From Accumulibacter sp. (GTDB lineage Bacteria > Pseudomonadota > Gammaproteobacteria > Burkholderiales > Rhodocyclaceae): a DNA stretch of 64,000 nt. The notes under the pieces were generated by a model that searched no databases, was not told the DNA's origin, and saw nothing but the letters and a program-made list of their open reading frames with translations. Within the stretch, counting starts at the first letter, position 1; each line of letters begins with the position of its first letter. Below are positions 8,923 through 17,845 of the stretch, piece after piece. A program made the translations under genes and the position numbers. The stretch covers positions 4,898,001-4,962,000 of the forward strand of contig NZ_JAZKUG010000001.1 in the NCBI RefSeq assembly GCF_036625195.1, given 5' to 3'.

Positions 8923-10629
8923 ATGAGTACCCTCGTAGAACAACTCCTCAACACCGAAGCGCACCGCTCGATTTTCGAGACGGCCGTGCGCCAGAACCCG
9001 CTGCCGGTCTGTGCCGCCTTCGGCTCGTCCGACCAGCCGCAGCCGGTCCGCTTCAGCAACACCAGCCAGGTTCTTGGCACCAAGGATGCCGACGGCGTTC
9101 GCGCGCAGTTCCCGCAGACGGTCGCCGCTTCCGGCAACGTCGTCCTCAGCTCGGCTGGCGCCAGTACCGCGGGCGTCACCGGCAAGCGGGTCGCCGTCCT
9201 CTTTTCCGGCGGACCGGCAGCCGGCGGTCACAACGTCGTCTGCGGCCTCAAGCGCGTTCTCGGCGCCGGCAACACGCTGTTCGGCGTCAAGGCCGGGCCG
9301 AAGGGCCTGCTCAAGGGCTCGCTGTTCGAGATCACCGACGCCAACGTCGACTTCATCCTCAACACCGGCGGCTTCGACTTCCTCGGCTCCGACCGGACGA
9401 AGATCAAGTCGGCGGAGCAGTTCGCGCAGGTGCGCGAGACCTGCATCAAGCACAATCTCGACGCGATCGTCGTCGTTGGGGGTGACGACTCGAACACCAA
9501 CGCGGCGGTGCTCGCCGAATCGTTGTTCAGAGGCGTCAAGGCCGACGGTTCCGGCGTCCAGGTGATCGGCGTGCCGAAGACGATCGACGGTGACCTGCAG
9601 ATCCCGGGCCTGCTGTCGATCTCCTTCGGCTTCGACACCGCAACGCGGATCTACAGCGAGATGGTCGGCAACATCCTGCAGGACACCAGCTCCTCGCTGA
9701 AGTACTGGCACTTCGTCAAGCTGATGGGCCGCTCCGCCTCGCACGTCGCGCTCGAGGTGGCGTTGCAGACAAAGCCGGCGATCGCGCTGATCTCCGAGGA
9801 GATCGCCAGCAAGCAGGAGTCGCTGGCGAGCATCATCGACCGCGTCGCCCGGGTCATCGTCGACCGTTCGCACAAGGGGATGAACTACGGCGTCCTGCTC
9901 GCGCCCGAGGGCCTGATCGAGTTCATCCCGGAGATGAATGCGATGATCGCCGAGCTCAACGACGTCCTGGCACATCACGCCGCCGAGTTTGCAGCGCTCG
10001 CCGACGACGCCAAGGCGGACTTCGTCGGCAGCAAGCTGAGCGCCGACAACGCCGCCCTCCTCGCCTCGCTGCCGCATTACATCGTCAACATGCTGCTCGC
10101 CGAACGTGACTCGCACGGCAACCTGCAGGTCTCGCTGATCCCCACCGAGCAGTTGCTGATCGACATGGCGAAGAAGCGGGTCAAGGAACTCGACCCGGCC
10201 GTTCCCTTTGCCGCGCACAACCACTTCCTCGGCTACGAGGGCCGCTGCGGCGCGCCGACGCTGTTCGATGCCGCCTACACTTTCAATCTCGGGCTCACCG
10301 CCGGCTCGCTGATCCTCGACGGCCGCACCGGCTACATGGCGACGATCACCGGCCTGAGCAACGGCGGCACGCCGCAGGCGATCCCGCTCGCCGGGCTGCT
10401 GAACATCGAGCGGCGGCACGGCAAGGACGAGTTCGTGATCGAGAAGGCGCTGGTGAAGATGGACTCGCCGGCGATGAAGTTCTTCGCTTCCCGGCGTGAC
10501 GAGTGGGCGGCGGGCGACCTCTTCGCCTCACCGGGCCCGCGCCAGTTCTGGGGCCCGACGACGCACCAGTTGCCGATCAGCGTCGCGCTCAACTCGGGCG
10601 CCGATTCGCTGATGTTCCGCATCGGCTGA
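8923..10629 (+). CDS. pfp: Pyrophosphate-dependent 6-phosphofructokinase
   Basis: Phosphorylates fructose 6-phosphate with pyrophosphate, reversibly, in place of the ATP enzyme. The 568-residue length matches the long PPi-PFK class. Two diagnostic motifs are visible: GGDDSNT, whose second Asp replaces the Gly of ATP enzymes and is known to favour pyrophosphate, and PKTIDGDL, whose Lys is typical of PPi enzymes. The substrate motif MGRSASHVALEVAL is also present. AGAGGT lies upstream of the ATG. With fba upstream this gives a PPi-linked, reversible upper glycolysis, which fits an organism with active polyphosphate or pyrophosphate metabolism (inference). Confidence 0.95.
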   Translation: MSTLVEQLLNTEAHRSIFETAVRQNPLPVCAAFGSSDQPQPVRFSNTSQVLGTKDADGVRAQFPQTVAASGNVVLSSAGASTAGVTGKRVAVLFSGGPAAGGHNVVCGLKRVLGAGNTLFGVKAGPKGLLKGSLFEITDANVDFILNTGGFDFLGSDRTKIKSAEQFAQVRETCIKHNLDAIVVVGGDDSNTNAAVLAESLFRGVKADGSGVQVIGVPKTIDGDLQIPGLLSISFGFDTATRIYSEMVGNILQDTSSSLKYWHFVKLMGRSASHVALEVALQTKPAIALISEEIASKQESLASIIDRVARVIVDRSHKGMNYGVLLAPEGLIEFIPEMNAMIAELNDVLAHHAAEFAALADDAKADFVGSKLSADNAALLASLPHYIVNMLLAERDSHGNLQVSLIPTEQLLIDMAKKRVKELDPAVPFAAHNHFLGYEGRCGAPTLFDAAYTFNLGLTAGSLILDGRTGYMATITGLSNGGTPQAIPLAGLLNIERRHGKDEFVIEKALVKMDSPAMKFFASRRDEWAAGDLFASPGPRQFWGPTTHQLPISVALNSGADSLMFRIG

Positions 10630-10647
10630 GAAGCACCGCCGGCAGTC

Positions 10648-10684
10648 CGCCGGAGCGCCCGGCCGCTAGCCGGGCGCTCCGGCG
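10648..10684. terminator. Perfect 16-bp hairpin after pfp
   Basis: CGCCGGAGCGCCCGGC at 10648 is followed by a 5-base loop (cgcta) and its exact complement to 10684. It lies between pfp (plus) and brnA (minus), so it may stop transcription from both sides. No T-run follows, so a REP-like or mRNA-stabilising role is also possible. Confidence 0.5.
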
Positions 10685-10711
10685 TACGACTCCGCTGATT
10701 GTGGAGTCTCC

Positions 10712-11035
10712 TCAGCGCCGCGCGAGTTCTTCGCGAATGAGCTGCCGCAGGTCGGCTTCCAGGTGACCGCTTTCGATGACGCGGCGAAGGGTGTCGTTGA
10801 TGATCGTCTGGTAGCCACGCTCACCAGCCAGAGCCTTGAAGTGTTCTACGATGGGCACGTCGAGCATGATGCTGATGCGCAACTTGCCGACGCGTTGGCG
10901 CACCGCTGCCTGCCACTCAGCCCGGCTGACCTCCCTGCCGGCGATTCGCGACCGAGCGCGCTCGAAGTCCGCTGGCGTGAGCTTCGGCGCGTCGTCAGAA
11001 GTATCCGGCGTTTTGATAGAAGAGATCCGTTTCAT
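10712..11035 (-). CDS. brnA: BrnA-family antitoxin
   Basis: 107 residues from the ATG at 11035 (MKRISSIKTPD). The C-terminal half (KLRISIMLDVPIVEHFKAL and GYQTIINDTLRRVIES) is the ribbon-helix-helix region typical of BrnA antitoxins, which bind the BrnT RNase and repress the operon. The gene overlaps the 3' end of brnT by 41 bp, as expected for a coupled toxin-antitoxin pair. The longer frame back to 11089 would lie inside brnT and has no support. Confidence 0.85.
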   Translation of the reverse strand: MKRISSIKTPDTSDDAPKLTPADFERARSRIAGREVSRAEWQAAVRQRVGKLRISIMLDVPIVEHFKALAGERGYQTIINDTLRRVIESGHLEADLRQLIREELARR

Positions 11036-11273
11036 TGCTGTCCGCCTTGCGCATGGAGATGATGCGGATTGCCTCGTCGGACTCCACATGCACGATCAAC
11101 ACCACCAGGCAATCCAGAAGGCCGATGCCGATCATGCGCTGCTCGCCGTAGTCCACTCGATGATCATCGATCAGTAACAGCGGCCCGGCAAAGACCTTTT
11201 CCGCGTCGGCGAAATCCAGTCCGTGCTTCTTCAGGTTGGCCAGCCGCTTGGTTTCGTCCCAAGTGTAGCGCAT
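10995..11273 (-). CDS. brnT: BrnT-family toxin (RNase)
   Basis: 92 residues from the ATG at 11273 (MRYTWDETKRLANLKKHGLDF). The WDExKRxxNxxKHGxDF opening, the ERxxxIG-like EQRMIGIG and the late VHVESDEAIRIISMRKA segment are the BrnT pattern; members are RelE-fold ribonucleases that inhibit translation and are neutralised by BrnA. The toxin gene precedes the antitoxin gene, the usual brnTA order. Longer frames upstream run into Arg-rich shadow sequence. Confidence 0.88.
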   Translation of the reverse strand: MRYTWDETKRLANLKKHGLDFADAEKVFAGPLLLIDDHRVDYGEQRMIGIGLLDCLVVLIVHVESDEAIRIISMRKADSNETDLFYQNAGYF

Positions 11274-11284
11274 GAGCAAGGCTA

Positions 11285-11308
11285 TCCATATTGACGTATG
11301 CATGTCAA
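11285..11308 (-). promoter_or_regulatory. Candidate brnTA promoter/operator
   Basis: Read on the minus strand, TTGACA lies at 11308-11303 inside an imperfect inverted repeat whose ends are TTGAC and GTCAA (11291-11308), about 20 bp from the brnT start. A -35 box embedded in a dyad fits BrnA autorepression, but no convincing -10 box is seen. Confidence 0.35.
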
Positions 11309-11439
11309 GGGAAACGGGTCGCCGACACCGAAGAGACGATCGCACTCGCATACGCCCGCGACGGGGCGCTTGATGAAGGCTCGTGAACTCTCGTTGGCTG
11401 GAGCTGGATTTCCTGTCCTTCGGCTGCTCGCGTTTTTTT

Positions 11440-14073
11440 CTACCTGCGGCCGCCGAGCAGGCCGAGCAGCCCCTCGGCAAGGCGTTGCACGGTCTGCGGA
11501 TCGGGAACCGGCAGCTTGAGGAAGCGCTCGCCGGTCGCCGGATCGGTCTGCACCCACGGTGATGGGCGCTCGCCGCTCGACGCGGCGGCGAGTTCGCCAA
11601 GCAGTTGCACGCCGGCGGACAGCAGCGGCGACCACGGGTCGACCGACGGGGCCGGTGCGGTCGCGGCTGGGGTAGCCGCTGCAGCCGCAGCCGATGCCGC
11701 ACCCACTTCGCCCGCTTGCGGCGCGGCGGCCGCTGCGGGAGCGTCAGCAAGCGCTGCGGTCGGCGGCTCGCCAGCCTGCGGCACCATCTGCACCTGTAGC
11801 TCCACGGGCACCGGCGACCCGGCACCCTGGTACTCCTCTTCACCGTCGGCGGCAGCGGCAGCGGCGGCGCCGGCTTCGCTGGTTGCCTCGAGTGGCGGGG
11901 TATCGTGCCGCTCGTCTTCGCTGGCGGTCGTTTCGCCAGCCATCTGGCCGGTCACCCGGTCGACCGTCTCCATGAACTTGGACAGCCGCGTTCCCTGCAG
12001 CACGACCTCGTCGTCGCCGCCGTCGAGGACGCCGGAAAACAGCGACTGCTTGAACGCCAGCACCGACAACATGCCTTCCTCGATCGTTCCGCGGGCGACG
12101 AAGTTGACCACCTGCACGCCGCGCGTCTGCCCGAGGCGATGCACGCGGCCGATCCGCTGCTCGAGAACCGCCGGATTCCACGGCAGATCCATATTGACGA
12201 CGACCGCCGCCGCATGCTGCAGGTTGAGGCCGACGCCACCGGCGTCGGTGCTGAGGAAGACGCGGCAGTCGGCATCGCTGTGGAAGCGATCGACGAGGGC
12301 GCCGCGCTTGTCGGCGGCGACGCCGCCGTGGAACAGCACATGCTCCCAGCCACGTGGCCGCAAGCGGCGGATGATCAGTTCGTGGGTGCGCAGCCACTGG
12401 CTGAAGACGACGACCTTGGCCTGTGGATCTTCGAAGAGGACCTCGAGCAGCGCGACCAGTTCGTCCGCCTTGTAGCCGTCGTCGGTTTCCTTGTCGAGCA
12501 GGAAGCTGCTGTTGCACGCCATGCGCATGTTCTGCAGCGAGCAGTGCAGGCGGAGTTGCTCCTTCTCCGAGAGGAAGCCGGTGCGCCGCCAGCGCTGCAC
12601 GATGCGCGCGACGGCCTCGCGGTTCTCCTCGTGATGCTGCGCCTGCAGGGCGCTCATCGGCATCAGCAGCGTGTTGTCGACGCGCTCGGGGAGTTGCTCG
12701 AGCACTTCCGCCTTGCGCCGGCGCAGCATGATCGGCGCCAGCGTCTCGCCGATGCGATGCAACTCGCGATAGCCGACGACGCGACCATGCTCGTCGCGCT
12801 GCTGGTGTTCGTGCAGCAGCCGCCAGGTCGGGCCCAGTCGGTGCTGGTCGACGAACTGGACGATCGAGATCAGCTCCTCGAGCCGGTTCTCGAGCGGCGT
12901 GCCGGTAAGGACGACGGCGTAGGGGCTGTCGATCTGCTTCAGCGCGCGGGCAGCGATCGTGTTCCAGTTCTTGATCCGCTGTGCTTCGTCGACGACCACC
13001 ACGTCCGGCGCCCAGGACTGGATCAGGTCGAGGTCGCGGCTCAGCGTTTCGTAATTGGTGATCTTGCAGAAGTCGGGCTGCGCATAACGCGCCTGGCGGA
13101 CCGCGCGCAGGCCGCCGATCACCGTCGCCTGGCGCTCGCTGAAGCGGGCGATCTCGCGCTGCCACTGGTGCTTGAGCGAGGTCGGGCAGACGACGAGGAC
13201 GCGCTCGGCGCCGAAATGGCGGGCGAAGATCTCCATCGCGGCGATCGCCTGCACCGTCTTGCCGAGGCCCATCTCGTCACCGATCAGTACCCGCCCGGCA
13301 CGCGCCGCAAACAGCGCTCCCTGGCGCTGATAGGGGTAGAGGCCGACCTTGAGCAGGGCGCCGAGCTCGGGGCTGTCGCTGCCCAGCGGATAGGCGGCGG
13401 CAAGGGCCTGCTGGCGGATGTCGCGATCGCGCAGTTCGGCGATGAAGGCCAGCGCATCGTCGTCGCAGCGCAGGTCGTGACCGGCGGCACGAACGCGGTC
13501 GATGAAAGCCGGCAGATCGACGAAACGGTCGCTCGGCAATTGCCACCCCGCATCGCGGTCGAACAGCTCGCAGGCCGCCGGCAGCAAGTTGGCCGGCAAC
13601 TCGTGGCCGGGGCGCAGGCGCACGCGACGCTGCCCGGCGTAATCGAGGAAGAGTTCGCTGAATGCACCCTGGAAACCCGCGGCGAGCGCCCGCCTGCCGT
13701 CCGGTCGGTTGCCGATCTGTGCGAGGGTGAATTCGATGTGCTTGCACGTTCCCAGGTCGTTGGTCGAGAAGTCGGGACACGAGCAGCGGTTGTCGCCGGG
13801 CTGGTCGCCACGGATGACGACGCGGTAGCGCCGCCGGCTGTCAGGGTTGTACACCGCGAACTCGGAAAACACCGGGTCGTCACCGAGATTCTCGAAACCG
13901 AAGCGTTGCTCGCGGCCGAACTGCCGGCGCAGCTCGCGTTGCCAATCGTCGACCGGCAGATCGGCCGGTTGGCGTTGCCGCGACAGGCGCGGCGGCGTCG
14001 TGCTGCGCTGGCTGGTCTTGCGCCCCTTGCGGTTCGCCCTGTCGTTCGTCTGGTTCATGTTTTCTCGTGGCAT
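11440..14073 (-). CDS. SNF2-family helicase with N-terminal SWIM zinc finger
   Basis: 877 residues from the ATG at 14073, which has GGAG upstream; the next ATG at 14058 is an alternative. A SWIM zinc-finger pattern (CSCPDF...CKH) lies near residues 94-110. The SNF2 ATPase core follows: Walker A GDEMGLGKT near 265, DEAQ near 362, TGTPLEN, and C-terminal helicase motifs STDAGGVGLNLQ and QRIGRVHRLGQ. The C-terminal 180 residues are a low-complexity Ala/Pro-rich linker and a short conserved tail. SNF2 enzymes translocate on double-stranded DNA and remodel protein-DNA complexes. It lies 201 bp downstream of an MT-A70 methyltransferase gene on the same strand. The cellular role is unknown. Confidence 0.9.
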   Translation of the reverse strand: MPRENMNQTNDRANRKGRKTSQRSTTPPRLSRQRQPADLPVDDWQRELRRQFGREQRFGFENLGDDPVFSEFAVYNPDSRRRYRVVIRGDQPGDNRCSCPDFSTNDLGTCKHIEFTLAQIGNRPDGRRALAAGFQGAFSELFLDYAGQRRVRLRPGHELPANLLPAACELFDRDAGWQLPSDRFVDLPAFIDRVRAAGHDLRCDDDALAFIAELRDRDIRQQALAAAYPLGSDSPELGALLKVGLYPYQRQGALFAARAGRVLIGDEMGLGKTVQAIAAMEIFARHFGAERVLVVCPTSLKHQWQREIARFSERQATVIGGLRAVRQARYAQPDFCKITNYETLSRDLDLIQSWAPDVVVVDEAQRIKNWNTIAARALKQIDSPYAVVLTGTPLENRLEELISIVQFVDQHRLGPTWRLLHEHQQRDEHGRVVGYRELHRIGETLAPIMLRRRKAEVLEQLPERVDNTLLMPMSALQAQHHEENREAVARIVQRWRRTGFLSEKEQLRLHCSLQNMRMACNSSFLLDKETDDGYKADELVALLEVLFEDPQAKVVVFSQWLRTHELIIRRLRPRGWEHVLFHGGVAADKRGALVDRFHSDADCRVFLSTDAGGVGLNLQHAAAVVVNMDLPWNPAVLEQRIGRVHRLGQTRGVQVVNFVARGTIEEGMLSVLAFKQSLFSGVLDGGDDEVVLQGTRLSKFMETVDRVTGQMAGETTASEDERHDTPPLEATSEAGAAAAAAADGEEEYQGAGSPVPVELQVQMVPQAGEPPTAALADAPAAAAAPQAGEVGAASAAAAAATPAATAPAPSVDPWSPLLSAGVQLLGELAAASSGERPSPWVQTDPATGERFLKLPVPDPQTVQRLAEGLLGLLGGRR

Positions 14074-14274
14074 CGTTGCTCCGCTGGCCGGGTTTGCAGG
14101 TGCCGCCGGTACTGCTTGCCGGGCGGCGAACGGCGGCAGGAGCGGCATCCGGCAACGGCGCCCAAGGAGATCGCCGGGAGCCGCCGGCAAAGCCGCCACT
14201 ATGCGCAAGCGATGCCGAAAACTCAAGCCCCCGCGACACCCGCGACAACACCGTGGCAACGCGGGAAGGAGCCG

Positions 14275-14934
14275 TCAATCCTTCACGGCTGCCTGCGAGC
14301 GGTGCGCGTAGGTCGGCCAATCCGGAACGTAGGCGTCCGCCTGGCTGCCCCAGGTCTGCCAGCCGGCGCGCGATCCGCGCGCGAACAGCTCGAGGAAGGG
14401 GCCGGGCGAGCATGACTCGATCAGCTCGTAGGCCTCGTCCGGTTTGCGCGAGTGCTCCCGCTTGCGGCTCTTGATGATGTTCACCTGGCGGCGGCCAGGC
14501 GCCAGCGTGCGGGCATTCCTGCCGCGCACGCCAAAGAGGATCAGCTCGGTCGTGTTGCGGAAGTAGAAACCGACACCGCGCCCGTCCGGACCACCATCCT
14601 TGCGCACCTTGTGCCAGACGATGTTGCTCTTGTAGTCGAATCCCCAGGCGGCAAGCACGCGCAAGCCCTCCGGCAAGAGCGCATTCGGCACCCACAGGTA
14701 GAGGTGCGCGGTAGCCTCGACGATGCTCGCCACCGGCAGTTGCACAATCTCGTCCAGGGTCAGCGTCGCGTAGCGGTTCAGGCGCTTGTGCTCGGGCGCC
14801 ATCTTGCCGGTACGGTTCTCGAACTGCCACGGCGGATCGGCCAGGACGGTGCGAAACTTGCGTCCACCGACCCGTTGCAGCAGATCGGCAGCGGCATCGC
14901 ACGACTGCACGCCCATTTCTTCTCGCCCTCTCAT
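14275..14934 (-). CDS. MT-A70 family N6-adenine methyltransferase
   Basis: 219 residues. The catalytic DPPW motif sits in VLADPPWQFENRTG near residue 32, followed by YATLTLDEIVQLPV, LYLWVPNALLPEGL and the NIVWHKVRKDG region, all typical of bacterial MT-A70 proteins. These transfer a methyl group from S-adenosylmethionine to adenine, usually in DNA in bacteria; many sit on phages or mobile islands. No restriction nuclease gene is adjacent, so an orphan methyltransferase is likeliest. The Met at residue 7 is an alternative start. Confidence 0.88.
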   Translation of the reverse strand: MRGREEMGVQSCDAAADLLQRVGGRKFRTVLADPPWQFENRTGKMAPEHKRLNRYATLTLDEIVQLPVASIVEATAHLYLWVPNALLPEGLRVLAAWGFDYKSNIVWHKVRKDGGPDGRGVGFYFRNTTELILFGVRGRNARTLAPGRRQVNIIKSRKREHSRKPDEAYELIESCSPGPFLELFARGSRAGWQTWGSQADAYVPDWPTYAHRSQAAVKD

Positions 14935-15130
14935 CAGCCTGCCCGGTGGACTCCGGCCGCCGATCCGGCGCCGCCGCGAGTACGGCTGTCCGTTCGCCGC
15001 CCGATCAGGATACCATCGCGCATCGCCTTCGGGATCCTCGAAACCATGTGTGCACGAACAGCGGCAGAGCAGCCGACCACATCACTCCATCCGCGCCGGC
15101 CCGCCGGCGCAGACGGACGGCGAGACCGAC

Positions 15131-15883
15131 ATGCTTAGGCGCGAGCTCGAATACTTCTTCGCTGCGCTGCGCTTTTTCACGCGGCTGCCGGTACCGGCCT
15201 GGGTGGGTCACGGCAGCATCGCCCTCGACCACTCGGCGCGCTACTTCCCGGCAGTCGGCATCCTCGTCGGCGCGCTGGCGGCGCTGGTGTACCTGCTGGC
15301 CTCGTCCTTCTGGCCGACGACTCTCGCGGTTCTCGCCGCCATGGCGAGCGCGCTCTACCTGACCGGAGCCTTTCACGAGGACGGCTGGAGCGACATGGTC
15401 GACGGCTTCGGCGGCGGCTGGGAGAAGGCGCAGATCCTGAACATCATGAAGGATTCGCGGATCGGCAGCTTCGGCGCCATCGCCCTCGTCATGCTGCTGC
15501 TCGCGCGCTTCTGCGCGCTGATCGAGATCGATGCGCTGCTGATCCCGGCAGCGCTGATCGCCGGCCACAGCCTGTCGCGCTTCGCCGCGACGACGCTGCT
15601 GCACGGCCTCGATTACGTGCGCGACGAGGGTAAGGCGAAGCCATTGGCGACGCGCATCGGCAGCGGCGAACTCGCGTTTGCCGGTGGCACGGCGCTGCTG
15701 CCGCTGCTGCTTCTGCCTGCTCTGCCGGCAGCCTTGGGCTGCCTGCTGGCGGCACTGGCAACCGTCTGGCTGGCCCGCCTCTACCGGCGACGGATCGGTG
15801 GCTACACTGGCGACTGCCTCGGTGCGACACAGCAACTGGCGGAGGTCGCTTTCTACTGCGGACTGTTGTGCGACTTTTCCTGA
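15131..15883 (+). CDS. cobS: Adenosylcobinamide-GDP ribazoletransferase
   Basis: Joins adenosylcobinamide-GDP with alpha-ribazole (phosphate) in the last steps of cobalamin assembly; an inner-membrane enzyme. From the ATG at 15131 the protein has 250 residues, the usual size, opening with LEYFFAALRFFTRLPVP and carrying the conserved GAFHEDGWSDMVDGFGGGW and MKDSRIGSFG segments plus several hydrophobic helices. The open frame extends upstream to 14786 but that part is opposite the methyltransferase gene. It overlaps cobC by 16 bp, implying translational coupling. Confidence 0.95.
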   Translation: MLRRELEYFFAALRFFTRLPVPAWVGHGSIALDHSARYFPAVGILVGALAALVYLLASSFWPTTLAVLAAMASALYLTGAFHEDGWSDMVDGFGGGWEKAQILNIMKDSRIGSFGAIALVMLLLARFCALIEIDALLIPAALIAGHSLSRFAATTLLHGLDYVRDEGKAKPLATRIGSGELAFAGGTALLPLLLLPALPAALGCLLAALATVWLARLYRRRIGGYTGDCLGATQQLAEVAFYCGLLCDFS

Positions 15884-16455
15884 TCCGCCATCCGCGCCCA
15901 CTGCTCGCCGACGGCATCTGCTACGGCCGGCTCGACGTCGAGGCCGAGGACCCGCAGCCGGTCGCCGCACGCCTGCGGCCGCTGTTGCCCGACGCCACGC
16001 CGGTGATCAGCAGTCCGCTGCAGAGGGCCCGCCGCCTGGCAAGCGCACTGCACCCGCGACCGTCCTGCGATGCGCGTCTGCAGGAGATCGACTTCGGCGA
16101 CTGGGAGGGCCTCCGCTGGGAGTGCATCGACCGCCGGCTGCTCGACGCCTGGGCTGCCGATGTGCTGCACTTCGTGCCACCCGGAGGCGAGTCGGTCGCC
16201 ATGCTGCGGGCGCGCGCGATCGATTGCATCGGCGACCTGCCGCCGCGCAATTGTGCCCTCGTCACCCACGCCGGCGTCATCCGCGTGCTGCTCGGCCACT
16301 GGCTGCGCCTGCCGATCGATGAGTGGAGCCGGCTGGCGCTCGACTTCGGCAGCATCACGCTGCTCGAACTCGGCGCCGGCAATGGCAACGAGCGGTCAGG
16401 CAGCGGCGCCGTCCTGCACTACCTCAACCGCGGTGGCGCCAACGACGATGCCTGA
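15868..16455 (+). CDS. cobC: Alpha-ribazole phosphatase, histidine phosphatase family
   Basis: 195 residues starting at a GTG inside the end of cobS. The histidine-phosphatase signature is LIRHPRP near residue 5, with QEIDFGDWEG near residue 72 and LVTHAGVIRVLLGH near 132 supplying the other catalytic residues. The enzyme removes phosphate from alpha-ribazole phosphate or adenosylcobalamin phosphate. The RHP in place of the common RHG is acceptable in this family. The coupling to cobS supports the cobalamin role over a generic phosphoglycerate mutase. Confidence 0.88.
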   Translation: MRLFLIRHPRPLLADGICYGRLDVEAEDPQPVAARLRPLLPDATPVISSPLQRARRLASALHPRPSCDARLQEIDFGDWEGLRWECIDRRLLDAWAADVLHFVPPGGESVAMLRARAIDCIGDLPPRNCALVTHAGVIRVLLGHWLRLPIDEWSRLALDFGSITLLELGAGNGNERSGSGAVLHYLNRGGANDDA

Positions 16456-17370
16456 TCAGCCGCGTGGGTGGTGCTGCGCGTGCAGCCGCTTCAGTCGTTC
16501 GCGCGCGACATGGGTATAGATCTGCGTCGTCGAGATGTCGGCGTGACCGAGCAGCAACTGGACGACGCGCAGGTCGGCGCCGTGGTTGATGAGATGCGTG
16601 GCGAAGGCGTGGCGCAGGACATGCGGCGACAGCCGGGCGGGGTCGATCCCGGCGACGACCGCGTAGCGCTTGATCAACTGCCAGAACGCCTGCCGCGTCA
16701 TCGCCGCCGCGCGGGCGGTGACGAAGAGGTCGTCGCTTTGTCTGCCGTCGAGCAGCGCCCGCCGCCCCTCGGCAAGGTAGCGCCACAGCCAGTCGGCCGC
16801 CTCCTCGCCCAGCGGCACCAGGCGCTCCTTGCTGCCCTTGCCGAACACGCGCAACACGCCCATGTCGAGGCTGAGCTCGTGCAACCGCAGGCCGACGAGT
16901 TCGCTGACGCGCAGGCCGGTGGCGTAGAGCGTTTCGAGCATCGCGCGATCGCGCTGGCCGAGCGTCGTCTCGCTCCCCGGTGCGGCGAGCAGGGCTTCGA
17001 CCTGCGCCTCGGACAGCACCTTCGGCAAGCGTGAGGGCTTCGCCGGCATGGCGATGCGCGACGTCGGATCGTCTGGGCGCATTCCACGCGCAAGCCGATG
17101 GCGATAGAAGCGGCGCAGGGTCGACAGGTAACGCGCCTGCGATGAAGCACGCAGGCTTTGCAAGCGTGTCGCGACGAAGGCCAGCAGCGTCGCCTCGTCG
17201 AGGTCGCAGAGGCTGCCGCGCTGCTCCCCGGCAAGCCAGCCGGCGAGCTGCAGGAGGTCGCTGCGATAACTGGCGAGCGAAGCTCGCGCCAGCCCATCCT
17301 CGAGCCAGAGCGTATCGCAGAACGAATCGATCGCGGCGAGGTCGGCCGCAGCGGGCTCAGCGGGCTTCAT
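16456..17370 (-). CDS. xerD: Tyrosine recombinase XerD
   Basis: 304 residues from the ATG at 17370 (MKPAEPAAADL), the normal XerD length. The N-terminal SAM-like domain (LARASLASYRSDLLQLAGWL) is followed by the catalytic domain with TGLRVSELVGL (first Arg), GKGSKERLVPLG (Lys), HVLRHAFATHLINHG (His and second Arg) and LGHADISTTQIYTHV (His and Tyr nucleophile). XerCD resolves chromosome dimers at dif together with FtsK. The gene overlaps ogt by 14 bp. The longer open frame upstream lies in ogt and is a shadow. Confidence 0.94.
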   Translation of the reverse strand: MKPAEPAAADLAAIDSFCDTLWLEDGLARASLASYRSDLLQLAGWLAGEQRGSLCDLDEATLLAFVATRLQSLRASSQARYLSTLRRFYRHRLARGMRPDDPTSRIAMPAKPSRLPKVLSEAQVEALLAAPGSETTLGQRDRAMLETLYATGLRVSELVGLRLHELSLDMGVLRVFGKGSKERLVPLGEEAADWLWRYLAEGRRALLDGRQSDDLFVTARAAAMTRQAFWQLIKRYAVVAGIDPARLSPHVLRHAFATHLINHGADLRVVQLLLGHADISTTQIYTHVARERLKRLHAQHHPRG

Positions 17371-17845
17371 GCGCCAGCAGCCAGCGCTTGGCGTCGAGCA
17401 GGTAGCCGTCGCGCTGCCGGGCAAAGCCGCCAAGGCCACCGGCGGCAGCGAGGACGCGGTGACAGGGAACGACCACCGGGTAGGGATTGCGACCGCAGGC
17501 CTGGCCGACGGCGCGCGCCGCACTGCAGAGTTCGCGGGCGATGTCGCCATAGCTGCGCGTCTGGTGCACCGGAATGTCGGCAATCTCGCGCCAGACGCGG
17601 CGCTGGAAGGGCGTTCCGACCGGCAGCAAGGGTAGCGCGAAAGCATGCTCCGGGTCCGTCAGGTAAGCCGCGAGCTGCCGCGCCGCCTCCGCGGCGAGCG
17701 CGTTGGCCGGCGCCTGTGCAGGACCCGGCGGCAGGAAGACGATGCCGTGCAGCGCCACTTCGTCGCAGCGTACGCCGAGCCTGAAACCCGGCGCCGCGAT
17801 CACCGCCTGCCACGGCGACGGGCCGGCGGTGCTCATCGCGCTCAA
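17357..17845 (-). CDS. ogt: Methylated-DNA--protein-cysteine methyltransferase
   Basis: 162 residues. The active site VVVPCHRVLAA carries the acceptor Cys, and the preceding VGTPFQRRVWREIADIP and TRSYGDIAREL segments are the standard DNA-binding domain. The protein removes alkyl groups from O6-alkylguanine or O4-alkylthymine in a suicide reaction. It sits between a chalcone-isomerase-like gene (4-bp ATGA overlap) and xerD (14-bp overlap), so the three are probably co-transcribed. The Met at residue 4 could also be the start. Confidence 0.93.
   Translation of the reverse strand: MSAMSTAGPSPWQAVIAAPGFRLGVRCDEVALHGIVFLPPGPAQAPANALAAEAARQLAAYLTDPEHAFALPLLPVGTPFQRRVWREIADIPVHQTRSYGDIARELCSAARAVGQACGRNPYPVVVPCHRVLAAAGGLGGFARQRDGYLLDAKRWLLAHEAR

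Noticed and set aside
7828..10419. Minus-strand frame of 863 codons opposite fba and pfp
   Set aside because: Antisense to two strongly identified enzymes; Arg/Asp/Val-rich shadow typical of GC-rich codon bias.
11905..14415. Plus-strand frame of 836 codons opposite the SNF2 gene
   Set aside because: Shadow of the SNF2 helicase; no domain.
14935..15130. Cobalamin riboswitch before cobS
   Set aside because: No B12-box-like sequence or matching fold could be recognised in this short interval.
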